A DNA stretch of 64,000 bases from positions 1 through 64,000 of the forward strand of contig NZ_JAUAMB010000019.1 of the NCBI RefSeq assembly GCF_031010175.1, written 5' to 3'. The translations under genes and the position numbers were made by a program. This DNA comes from Halomonas sp. SpR1 (GTDB lineage: Bacteria > Pseudomonadota > Gammaproteobacteria > Pseudomonadales > Halomonadaceae). The number at the start of each line of letters is the position of its first letter. Positions within the stretch are counted from its first letter, which is position 1. Below are positions 40,220-49,000 of the stretch, in pieces. The notes beneath the pieces were generated by a model that saw nothing but the letters and a program-made list of their open reading frames with translations, was not told where the DNA came from and ran no database searches.

Positions 40220-41699
40220 TGATGATCGCCTCCAGCGCTTCTTCCGTGGTTTCAGAGGGGATCACCTCGGTAGCGATGCGCCCCTCGCGCAGTACCAACG
40301 CGCGGTCAGTATTCATCCAGATTTCCCCCGCTTCGTCGGAGATCAAAATAATCGCCACGCCCTGGTCGGCAAGATCGCGGATGATCTCGAAGATCCCTGC
40401 TTTAGCCCCCACATCGACGCCAATCGTTGGGCAGTCGAGAACCAGCACATCGGGCTCGGTCGCCAGCCACTTGGCAAGCGCAATGCGCTGTTGGTTGCCG
40501 CCAGAGAGCGACGAGACTGCCAGTTCAGCATCACTTACCTTGGTTTTAAGCCGCTCTATCCAGCGCGCGGTGAGCGCCTTAATGCGTTGGGGAGAGAGAA
40601 AAAAGCGCGGTTGCTCAAGCGTCGGTAGCACTGTCACAGCGGTATTCATATTGATCGACTGGTTTTGCACCAGGCCAAGATGGAGCCGGTCTTCCGAGAG
40701 GTAGGCGATCTTATGGCGCACGGCGTCGCGGTTGGAGTGCAGCTTGAGCGGTTGACCATCCTTGTGCATCTCGCCCGATGTGGGCTTTGTCATACCAAAA
40801 ATGGTGTGGGCTATTTCGGTGCGCCCCGCGCCCAGCAAGCCGGTTAAGCCGAGAATTTCCCCACGGTGCAGGGTAAAAGAGACATCTGTAAACTCGCCTT
40901 CACGAGTCAGTTGCTTAAGCTCCAGTACCGTTGCGCCTTTATGCATTTCAGCCCGGGGGGTGAGCTTCAGCTCAAGACCGGTCATCAGCGTGGAGAGCCG
41001 CGCCTGGGTCATCCCCTCGGTGGGATAGGTGCCCACCAGTTGGCCGTTACGCAGTACGGTTACCCGCTGGCACACCTCCAGCACTTCCGCCAAGCGGTGG
41101 CTGACCAGCACAATAGAAAGGCCCTTTTCTGCCAGCGAGCGGGTAATCGCCAACAGCGCCTGCACCTCTTTGTAGGTGAGCGAGGCGGTGGGCTCATCCA
41201 TAAAAATAATGCTGGCCCCTGCACGCAGCACGCGGCAAATGGCGACCAACTGACGGTGGGCAATCGAAAGGTCTTCAACGCGGGCCGTGGGATCCAGTTT
41301 CAAACCAAACTGCTGAATAATCTCGCGTGATTGCTGCAGCGCCTTTTTATACGAAATGGGCTGCCACGGCTTAGAAACGTAGTCATCAAAGACGATATTT
41401 TCCGCGACAGTGAGGTGTGGAAAGAGCGCCAGATCCTGCCAGATGACGTGAATGCCTCGGCCGCGCGCCTCCAGCGGGCTAATGGCAGAGAGGGTTTCAT
41501 CACCAAAGGTGAACTCAACACCCGGCTCGGGCTTGTAAACGCCGTTGATAATTTTAATGAGGGTACTTTTGCCGCAGCCATTTTCACCCGCAAGGCAAAG
41601 TACCTCACCTCGGCGAAGTTCGAATTCGACATCATCGAGGACTCGGCTTTGTCCAAAAACTTTGCTGACATGCCGCGCTCGAATCGCGATATCGCCCAT
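40212..41699 (-). CDS. Sugar ABC transporter ATP-binding protein (two ATPase domains)
   Basis: CUT2-type ATPase of 495 residues with two fused nucleotide-binding domains, as in RbsA/XylG. The first has Walker A GENGCGKST (about 37-45) and Walker B IIFMDEPTASL; the second has SGGNQQRIALAKWL and DVLVLDCPTIGVDVGAK. The second P-loop is degenerate (GLLGAGRTE), usual for RbsA-type proteins. ATG 41699 is preferred, with AGGAG seven bases upstream; the frame is open to 41801. Confidence 0.93.
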   Translation of the reverse strand: MGDIAIRARHVSKVFGQSRVLDDVEFELRRGEVLCLAGENGCGKSTLIKIINGVYKPEPGVEFTFGDETLSAISPLEARGRGIHVIWQDLALFPHLTVAENIVFDDYVSKPWQPISYKKALQQSREIIQQFGLKLDPTARVEDLSIAHRQLVAICRVLRAGASIIFMDEPTASLTYKEVQALLAITRSLAEKGLSIVLVSHRLAEVLEVCQRVTVLRNGQLVGTYPTEGMTQARLSTLMTGLELKLTPRAEMHKGATVLELKQLTREGEFTDVSFTLHRGEILGLTGLLGAGRTEIAHTIFGMTKPTSGEMHKDGQPLKLHSNRDAVRHKIAYLSEDRLHLGLVQNQSINMNTAVTVLPTLEQPRFFLSPQRIKALTARWIERLKTKVSDAELAVSSLSGGNQQRIALAKWLATEPDVLVLDCPTIGVDVGAKAGIFEIIRDLADQGVAIILISDEAGEIWMNTDRALVLREGRIATEVIPSETTEEALEAIINA

Positions 41700-41721
41700 T
41701 GGAGGCTCCTCTCTCAACATC

Positions 41722-41750
41722 ACTGCCGCGCTCTTCAGGAGCGCGGCAGT
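41722..41750 (-). terminator. Intercistronic stem-loop after the substrate-binding protein gene
   Basis: ACTGCCGCGCTC (41722-41733) and its exact complement (41739-41750) form a 12-bp GC-rich stem with a 5-base loop and no strong T-run. It lies between the binding-protein gene and the ATPase gene. In such operons a stem at this place commonly protects the upstream mRNA or lowers downstream expression so the binding protein is in excess. Confidence 0.75.
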
Positions 41751-41775
41751 ATCTACACGATCAATAAGCGCAGTC

Positions 41776-42759
41776 TTACAGGCCGAGTTCTGCCAACTCA
41801 TCTACGGTATCTTTACTTAGCTTGAGTGGCTGTGAAGCAAAGATCGTCTTGCCGTCCAGGGTAATTTCACCCAGTACCGGCAAGTCGGCGCCATCGGTAA
41901 TCTCATCGCCGTTATAGAGCATCTCACCCAGGGCAACGAACGCTTTGCCCGCCTCCAAAGGGCTCCACTGGAAACCACCGGTAATCACACCTTCGTGCAC
42001 CAGGCGGCGACCCTGGCCCGGAGAGAATAGGCCCATGACGGCCACATCCCCTTCCAGCCCACGCTCTTTCACCGCCCGAGCAGCACCGATGGTTCCTTGA
42101 CTGCCAAACGACATAATACCGGCCAAGTCTTCATGGGCCCGCAGCAGATCCAGGGTGGTGTTGCGGCTGTCATCGACGCTTTCGGCAACGCCGAAACGAT
42201 CAGCGGCTTGGGTTAAGCCCGGGCAGTTATCATTGAGCCAGTTCACGGCAGCATCTGCCCAGGCGTTGTGAGCGGGCACGCTGAGCCCGCCAACGTAAAC
42301 GGCATAAGAGCCTTCGCAGCCGGTGGTGTCAGCCAATAGCTTGGCGTGCTCCTCACCTAACTGCTGCGCTGAAATCATTTCAAAGTCGTAGTCAATGTTG
42401 ACCGATTCGGGGCTTTCATGTGTCAGTACGATAATTCCCTGATCTCGTGCCCGTTCCAATACCGGCTCAAGAACCTCTCGATCATTCGGAACAACACCAA
42501 TGACATCAACGCCACGGCTGATAAGATCCTCTATTGCACGTACCTGCAGGGCAGGATCAGCACTGGTAGGGCCCACCATATAGGCTTCTACTCCAAGCTC
42601 TTCACCCATTTGTTCAATGCCCATTTCCATGGCATTGAACCAGGGGATGCCCCCCACCTTAGCGACCACGGCTATAGTAGGCGACGCCTGAGCCATTGCG
42701 CCGGTGCTGCTGATAATGCCTGTTAGCGTAGCTGCGGTAAGAAGTGCTTTGTATTTCAT
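41776..42759 (-). CDS. Periplasmic sugar-binding protein of the ABC importer
   Basis: Substrate-binding protein of the periplasmic binding protein type 1 fold (RbsB-like), 327 residues. The signal peptide ends near GAMA-QAS (about 22). The mature part begins PTIAVVAKVGGIPWFNAMEMG and has the hinge-region GVDVIGVVPNDREVLEPVL. ATG 42759 has AGGAAA just upstream; the frame is open to 42810. Similarity to AI-2- and rhamnose-type binding proteins is possible, so the ligand is unknown. Confidence 0.9.
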   Translation of the reverse strand: MKYKALLTAATLTGIISSTGAMAQASPTIAVVAKVGGIPWFNAMEMGIEQMGEELGVEAYMVGPTSADPALQVRAIEDLISRGVDVIGVVPNDREVLEPVLERARDQGIIVLTHESPESVNIDYDFEMISAQQLGEEHAKLLADTTGCEGSYAVYVGGLSVPAHNAWADAAVNWLNDNCPGLTQAADRFGVAESVDDSRNTTLDLLRAHEDLAGIMSFGSQGTIGAARAVKERGLEGDVAVMGLFSPGQGRRLVHEGVITGGFQWSPLEAGKAFVALGEMLYNGDEITDGADLPVLGEITLDGKTIFASQPLKLSKDTVDELAELGL

Positions 42760-42809
42760 TGTGATTTCCTGCTTGCTGTTGGCTGACCCAGTCAGTGGAA
42801 TAGAGTGCA

Positions 42810-42823
42810 TTGAAGCGCTTTAA
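42810..42823. promoter_or_regulatory. Candidate LacI-family operator near the binding-protein gene
   Basis: TTGAAGCGCTTTAA is a near-perfect palindrome (one mismatch) with the central CG and AAGCGCTT core usual for LacI/PurR-type operators. It lies 51 bases upstream of the binding-protein start, in the region controlled by the divergent LacI-type regulator. Confidence 0.55.
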
Positions 42824-42971
42824 TAGAGCTGCTGTACGTTGCGCCATGGCCAAATGAAATGGCCGCAGACGCTTTCGAGCCTCACAATGCATAGGAACTT
42901 TACACAGTGCTGGATACGTTGCGTGGTGTTTAAGCGATGCATCATCGCTATCTTTTTTGTTTAATTGAGCA

Positions 42972-42989
42972 TGCACAATCGGTTGTGCA
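42972..42989. promoter_or_regulatory. Candidate second operator in the divergent intergenic region
   Basis: TGCACAATCGGTTGTGCA has perfect 7-base arms around a four-base centre containing CG. It lies about 70 bases before the LacI-type gene and could serve autoregulation or form a loop with the site at 42810. Confidence 0.5.
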
Positions 42990-43057
42990 CGATGTAGCAT
43001 TGATCTATCGCACCATCACGTCAATGCTACTTTTATCTAATCGCAAGGAGCTGCCAC

Positions 43058-44074
43058 GTGGTTAGCGACTCTTCATCCAAGCGGCTGACTATTTACGACC
43101 TGGCGAGGTTGGCAGAAACGTCGCCTAGTACCGTCAGTGCCGTGCTCAACGGTACTTGGCAGCGCCGTCGCATCAGCAAGAAACTTGCCAGCAAAATTCT
43201 TTCGCTCGCCCAGTCAGAGGGCTATTCGGCCAACATGCAGGCCCGCGCCTTGCGGCGCGAGCGCTCTGGTATTATTGGCATGATTTTGCCCCTGTACGAC
43301 AATCGCTATTTCAGTTCGATAGCTCAACACTTCGAGTCAGAGGCTCGTAGCCGGGGGTTGTTTGCTATTGTTTCTTGTACGAATCGAGATCCCAAACAAG
43401 AGTGTGAAGCTGCTCGTATGATGCTGGCTTACCGTGTCGAATGCTTGGTATGCACCGGCGCAACAGATCCCGATACAATTGCGCAGATGTGTGCAGAGAG
43501 CGATGTTCAAAGCATTAATCTGGATCTTCCTGGCAGTAAGGCACCATCGGTTATTTCCAATAACCGTGAGGGTGCGCGGCAGCTCACCCATGCCATTCTT
43601 AACCGACTTGCTGAAGAAAAGCGTAGGGACGACCCTGTGCTATTCATTGGTGGTCGTCATGAAGATCACAATACCCGGGAGCGTATTGCCGGTTTTAAAC
43701 AGGCTAGAGACGAAATGGGACTGGCGACCGCTGAGGAGAATATTCTCCCCTGTGACTATGCTGCCGATAAGGCCCAGGCTGCATTGGAAACATACATGCG
43801 TAAGCGGTCAACTCCGCCCAGCGCTATGTTCGTCAACTCCACGATTTCCCTTGAAGGCATCGTTCGCGGGCTACAGCTAAATGGGTATTACCTGGATGAT
43901 ATTATTTTTGGCTGTTTTGACTGGGATCCCCTTGCCGCTGCCTTTCATCCGCGCTTGATGATGGTTCGGCAAAATGTAATCGAGATGATCAACCGTGTCT
44001 TTGAGCTGATTGATACCCCATCGCTGGAATCCAGCCTTCTTATTGAAGTTCAGCCAGAAATAATGGGTGTTTGA
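43058..44074 (+). CDS. LacI-family transcriptional regulator
   Basis: DNA-binding regulator of 338 residues. The helix-turn-helix is at about 10-30 (TIYDLARLAETSPSTVSAVLNG), with the hinge helix NMQARALRRERSG near 57-69, then a periplasmic-binding-protein-like effector domain. The start is GTG 43058 with AAGGAG seven bases upstream. It is divergent from the ABC importer-kinase operon and most likely represses it, with the imported sugar or its phosphate as inducer. Confidence 0.92.
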   Translation: MVSDSSSKRLTIYDLARLAETSPSTVSAVLNGTWQRRRISKKLASKILSLAQSEGYSANMQARALRRERSGIIGMILPLYDNRYFSSIAQHFESEARSRGLFAIVSCTNRDPKQECEAARMMLAYRVECLVCTGATDPDTIAQMCAESDVQSINLDLPGSKAPSVISNNREGARQLTHAILNRLAEEKRRDDPVLFIGGRHEDHNTRERIAGFKQARDEMGLATAEENILPCDYAADKAQAALETYMRKRSTPPSAMFVNSTISLEGIVRGLQLNGYYLDDIIFGCFDWDPLAAAFHPRLMMVRQNVIEMINRVFELIDTPSLESSLLIEVQPEIMGV

Positions 44075-44184
44075 TAGGCTCTTTTGCACCGGATTAATTT
44101 ACTGCGTCGAATAAATAGGCCAGCCATTTAGATAAGAATGTTGGCAATGCTTTATAGACCCATTACTCCCTATTAGGATGAACC

Positions 44185-45063
44185 ATGGCCGCTTCCAGCC
44201 GCGTACACAGCATGACCGCTTTCGCCCGCACCGAGCAGGCTGCGCCTTTCGGTACCCTTCAGGTGGAAATTCGCTCGGTAAACCAGCGCTATTTAGAGCC
44301 CCATTTTCGCCTTCACGAAAGCCTGCGTGATTTGGAGCCAACGCTGCGTGAAGCGCTGCGCACCCGCTTGGCGCGTGGAAAAGTCGAGTGCAGCGTTCGG
44401 TTCGAGAGTTCCGAAACCGCTCAAGCGCCTGCGGTGAACGCCCAGCGGTTAAAAGAGATTGCCGATGCCCTAGCCGCCATTCAGCAGCAGGTGCCCAGCG
44501 CAGTGCCACCAACAACCTTGGAACTACTCAACCAACCCGGCGTGATGGAGACCCAGCACCTTGATCAAGACGCCATCAAAGCCGCTGCCAAAGCGTTGTT
44601 CGACCAAGCGCTAAATGAGCTGATTGATGCCCGCGCCCGTGAAGGTGACAAGCTCGCCGAGATGATCACCACCCGCCTGGAGGCTGTAAGTGAACAGGTC
44701 GCCGCCGTGCGCAGCCTGCTGCCGCAGATTTTAGAGCGCCAACGCACCCAGCTGTTGGAACGCCTTGAGATCGCCAAAACCGAACTCGACCCACAACGCC
44801 TGGAAGCTGAGCTGGTGCTCGTTGCGCAAAAAGCTGACGTAGATGAAGAGCTGGATCGCCTCACCGCGCATATCGAAGAAGTGAGCCACCAGCTGGCCCA
44901 AAAAGGCCCCAAAGGCCGCCGACTGGATTTCCTAATGCAGGAACTCAACCGCGAAGCCAACACGCTGTCATCAAAATCCGTGGTGGCTGAGACGACCCGT
45001 TGCGCGGTAGAGCTGAAGGTGCTGATCGAGCAGATGCGCGAGCAGATTCAGAATATTGAGTGA
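44185..45063 (+). CDS. yicC: YicC family endoribonuclease
   Basis: Conserved cytoplasmic protein; YicC of E. coli has been characterised as an endoribonuclease. The 292-residue protein has the N-terminal SMTAFAR motif, EIRSVNQRYLEPHFRL, and the C-terminal DUF1732 region GRRLDFLMQELNREANTLSSKS. AGGATGA precedes the ATG. It usually lies divergent from rph and before gmk; here the rph side is separated by 11.5 kb of accessory DNA and no gmk follows in the window. Confidence 0.93.
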   Translation: MAASSRVHSMTAFARTEQAAPFGTLQVEIRSVNQRYLEPHFRLHESLRDLEPTLREALRTRLARGKVECSVRFESSETAQAPAVNAQRLKEIADALAAIQQQVPSAVPPTTLELLNQPGVMETQHLDQDAIKAAAKALFDQALNELIDARAREGDKLAEMITTRLEAVSEQVAAVRSLLPQILERQRTQLLERLEIAKTELDPQRLEAELVLVAQKADVDEELDRLTAHIEEVSHQLAQKGPKGRRLDFLMQELNREANTLSSKSVVAETTRCAVELKVLIEQMREQIQNIE

Positions 45064-45068
45064 GAGAT

Positions 45069-45926
45069 ATGAGTCGAGCAACACCCTGGAGTGCAAGCGA
45101 GGTAGAGGTGACTGTCGCCACCTACCGGCAGATGCTGGTGGCGGAACTAAGCGGGCAAAGCTACAACAAGCGGGAGCTCAATCGAGCGCTCATGGCACAG
45201 CTTCACGGTCGCTCGGCCAGTGCAATAGAGTTTAAGCACTGCAACATCAGCGCGGTGCTGCGCGATGCCAACTGCCCCTATGTCGATGGCTACAAGCCGC
45301 GCAGCAACTATCAGCAAAGCCTGGTTGAGGTTGTCGAGGAGCTGTTGCTGCGAAGCGAGCTCGTTGATCGTGCGGCGCGCTTGGCCGCTGAGCTCCCGGT
45401 GGTTGATACCACCGGCATTGTAGACGAGCGCATTATCGTCGAACCTCCTAGAACGACACCACCGCAACAAGGCGTTCGGGAATTTCACGCCGACTATTTA
45501 GTGCGCCCGCCGCAAAAACGCGACTACCTGGCCCGGGAAACCCGCAATCGCGAGCTGGGGCTGGCGGGCGAGCACCTAGTGATGCGGTTCGAGCAGCACC
45601 GTCTTATCCAGGCCGGGCTCGATAAACTTGCCGCACGTGTCGAGCACATCGCGGTGACTCAGGGTGACGGGCTGGGGTTCGATATCCGCTCCTTCGAGCC
45701 CGACGGCCGTGACCGGCTGATCGAGGTCAAGACTACCGCTTTTGCCAAGGAGAGCGCGTTTTTCATTACACCCAACGAGCTCGACTGCTCGCGCGCCCAT
45801 TCGGAACACTACCATCTGTTCCGGCTATTCAATTTTCGTAAGGGGCCGAAGCTCTTTTTCTTGAAAGGCGATCTCCGCGAACAACTTTGGCTTGAGCCAG
45901 ATAGCTACCGCGCGGGCGTACGCTGA
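45069..45926 (+). CDS. DUF3883 domain protein, PD-(D/E)XK-like nuclease fold
   Basis: Protein of 285 residues, not assigned a known function. The C-terminal part (about 160-270) matches DUF3883: ELGLAGEHLVMRFEQ, then GLGFDIRSF with Asp near 204, and LIEVKTTAF with Glu near 218 and a following Lys, the D...ExK pattern of restriction-like nucleases. The N-terminal half has no clear domain. The ATG at 45069 is 5 bases past the yicC stop; a GTG at 45060 would overlap yicC. It converges on the helicase-PLD gene and may belong to the defence island. Confidence 0.75.
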   Translation: MSRATPWSASEVEVTVATYRQMLVAELSGQSYNKRELNRALMAQLHGRSASAIEFKHCNISAVLRDANCPYVDGYKPRSNYQQSLVEVVEELLLRSELVDRAARLAAELPVVDTTGIVDERIIVEPPRTTPPQQGVREFHADYLVRPPQKRDYLARETRNRELGLAGEHLVMRFEQHRLIQAGLDKLAARVEHIAVTQGDGLGFDIRSFEPDGRDRLIEVKTTAFAKESAFFITPNELDCSRAHSEHYHLFRLFNFRKGPKLFFLKGDLREQLWLEPDSYRAGVR

Positions 45927-46028
45927 GCCAGATTATCGAGAAAAGCGACGAGTATCTGGTGCAGAAGGCGTTTCGTTAAACCCATCTATTTGGTTTCATC
46001 AAAAGAGACTCGGCCCAAACCAGGTTTC
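45927..46028. other. Convergent gap with a coding-like tail
   Basis: No terminator is evident between the DUF3883 gene and the convergent helicase gene. Bases 45929-45979, read from CAG in the plus direction, give an open stretch of 16 codons ending in TAA (QIIEKSDEYLVQ and four more residues) that looks like the end of a lost gene. It is too short to identify. Confidence 0.3.
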
Positions 46029-49000
46029 TTATACAGTGTTTTCGAGATGCTGATTCTTGACGCGTTTCTCCAGGGCTGCGCGCTGAAGCTTCAACTCCTC
46101 CATCAGTTCGCCACTGTAAACTACCGATGTTTCCATGTTTCGGTACGGCCCGTGACGCGCAGCGCAGGCCCAGTTGTAGGAGCCTGCACACATGACGTGA
46201 TCATCGACCATGATGAGCTTGCTATGAACCCGGTCGACTACTTTCACTGTCACGTTATCCTCGGCAAGCGCTTTGCAGCACCTTTCGAAGCGAGCCGCTT
46301 TCTGGGTATCCGGCTGATCACCATTGGCGGTATTGAAGCGATGGTCGGTATAGATCGTAATGGCAATACCACGGGCAGCCGCCTTTTGCAGTGCCGTCAG
46401 TAATCCGGTTTCATCCAAGCGTCTGTAGGAGATCCAGGGCGAGACCATATCCAGTCGTGAGCTGACGAGTTCAAGCAGCTCTTTTATGCAGTCGTCATGC
46501 TCCTCGGCATCGTTGATCACTCGCGGCTTTCGACAAAGTTCGAGCAGATCGGGGCGTGCAATGCTGGCAGTAAACAGCAGTTCGTTTTCTTCACGACTGA
46601 ACAGATACCTCCCCAACAAGTGGCGCGGTGTTCCCCGCGGTGCAGCGTCAATAACGTCCATATCGCCAAATACAAGGAAGCTATCCTTGGCCCGTGATAC
46701 TGCTACGTTAAGCAGCGAAGGGTCTTGGTCGATAAAATTGCCATCGTCGTGCCGCGAATAGACTGCTGAAAAAATAACGATAGGGCGCTCGGCTCCCTGC
46801 AGAGCATGCACGGTACCGACCGTCATTTCGTCTTCGCCTCGGCCTATCTTGATATCCCTTGCGCGGCATTCACTCTCGATCAGAGTGGCCTGCGCTTTAA
46901 AAGGTGTAACGATGCCGACAATTTTTTCCAAAGGTTTGCCATGTACCGTTTCCAGTCGGCTACGCTGCTCCACCAGCCATTCGGCTACCGTGACTGCCTC
47001 GAGCCGGTTGACACGGCTTGCTGAAGGCGGCGTCTCAGCCCGGCCATCAACATGCACGTAGCCAAAAGGCGGCAGTTCGTGATCAGTAGCCAATGTGGTG
47101 CGCAGCGGTTGCAACAACCCGCGATAGCAGAGGTCATTGCAGTAGGCGATGATGTCGTTCAAGCAGCGGCGATGTTCGCGCAGGAACATACCTGGCTCAG
47201 CCTGCTCAAGGTAATGGTAGCGACTGGCTTGCTGAGCGATCCGCATCACGCTGCCGTCTACGACAGAGCGCCCGCCCTCACGCAGCCCTTCGTACCTATC
47301 CAGGGCAGTCATAATACCCTGATGGGAAAGATTACCCACATCGACTGCCTGTGATTGTGTGGCAACCGGCTTAATCTGATGCACATCGCCAATAGCCAGC
47401 ACACGCTTGGCCAGCGCCATGGATGCTCCCGCCACATCAGGGGCCACCTGCCCAGCTTCATCGATAATCAACAGGTCGATCTCATTGATGAGGTACTCGT
47501 TCCGATACTGTCCTTCGCCTTCAAATACGCTGTGGGTCATGTGCGAGGGTAACGAGTGCAGCGTCGAAACGATGCAGGGCGTCAACATCATGCGTCGACG
47601 CCAGCGGGGGCGCACTTTACTCAGGCCCGGCTTTTCACGCCCTTTGGCCGTTTGTTCAGCCAGCTCCTCTGAACGCTCCGCGCACTCTTCGAGCCAACGC
47701 GCCTCCCAGTAGTGCACGGACAGCTGGAAGAGGTGAAAACGCAGCGATGTATCCAGTCTCTGATCAAAGGCGTCAAAAGACGCCGGTAATTCATTGAGGC
47801 TCAGCGCTCGATAAGCGGATTCGAGCTTTGCCGCCGCCTGTTCCACCCCTTGTTGCCATTGCTGGCACTCTGCCAGAAAGGCTGTTTTCTGCTCGATGGC
47901 CTCGCGCTGCTTGGCCAGCCATAGTTTCAACACGGACTCTGGAGCACTCGCCGCTGACGCTTGTTCGATCAACCGCTGCGTATCAGCGCTCAGGTGCTCT
48001 TCGATAAACAGCTCTCGCCTCAAACTGCGCTTTTTGGCCACTGGTGGTAACACGGCTAGCAGTGATAGCCACATTGGCTCTTCGGCACAGAAGCGTTGCC
48101 ACTGCTTGAGATCAGCCTGAATGGTATCTTGCTCCGTTTGCAGCGCGGCGAGTGCCTTCTGCTCGCGCGCCAGTGTTTCCTCGGGCGTATCTCCCAGCGT
48201 TTTAATCAGCTGTGTTTGAAGCGCTTCCCTCTCCGTCCAGTGCTGTTGCAAGGTAGACAGTTGTGCTTGCTTGTCTGTTAGCCGTTGATGGAGCCGCTCT
48301 CGGACGCTATCTATACGGTCAAGTGTCTCATCACCAAGGGCTTGCCGGGCATGTTGCATAAACAGCGGTTCGGCGCTATCTAGATACTCCGGCGATTCGA
48401 TGCGGCGATAGAACGATGGCGTCTGATAGTGTTTTGCCGCCTCGTTCTCCTTGCTACGGGCCGGATAATAGCCGCCGTAACTGGTGATCTCAGGCAGCCA
48501 GCGCCCACCGAAGGCGTCATCCGTTTCTTCAAACTCCTTGGCGAAGGCTTCAAGCACATTGGTGACAGCCTGGTTATTGGTCGAGGCTGCCACGATCAAC
48601 GGTGGCTCTGTCTGATCAAGCGCGGCTTTTACCCACAGCGAGGCGACGGCCGAAAGAACGAACGTGGTTTTCCCCGTGCCCGGCGGGCCGTTGACTGCCA
48701 GCACCTCTCCTTCTTCCATCGCCATGACCTGGGCCAACGCATCGCGTTGGGCGATTGCCAGGGGGTATAGCGTATTGGCGTGACCAAGACGGTTCGACAT
48801 GCCTGACAATGGCTTTACGCAAGATTGGTACTGTTCGACCTTCGCCAGGGCATAGGCGTCTAGCAGTGGCAAAGGCTTATCCGTGGTGGAAAGCCAGTCA
48901 TAGAGCTTAATGATATGGTGCGCCGCGCCCAGTTGTTCATCAACCTTGACGATTCGCGCTTCATCCGCACTCACGAATGCCGTTTTAAGCAACTCTTTCG

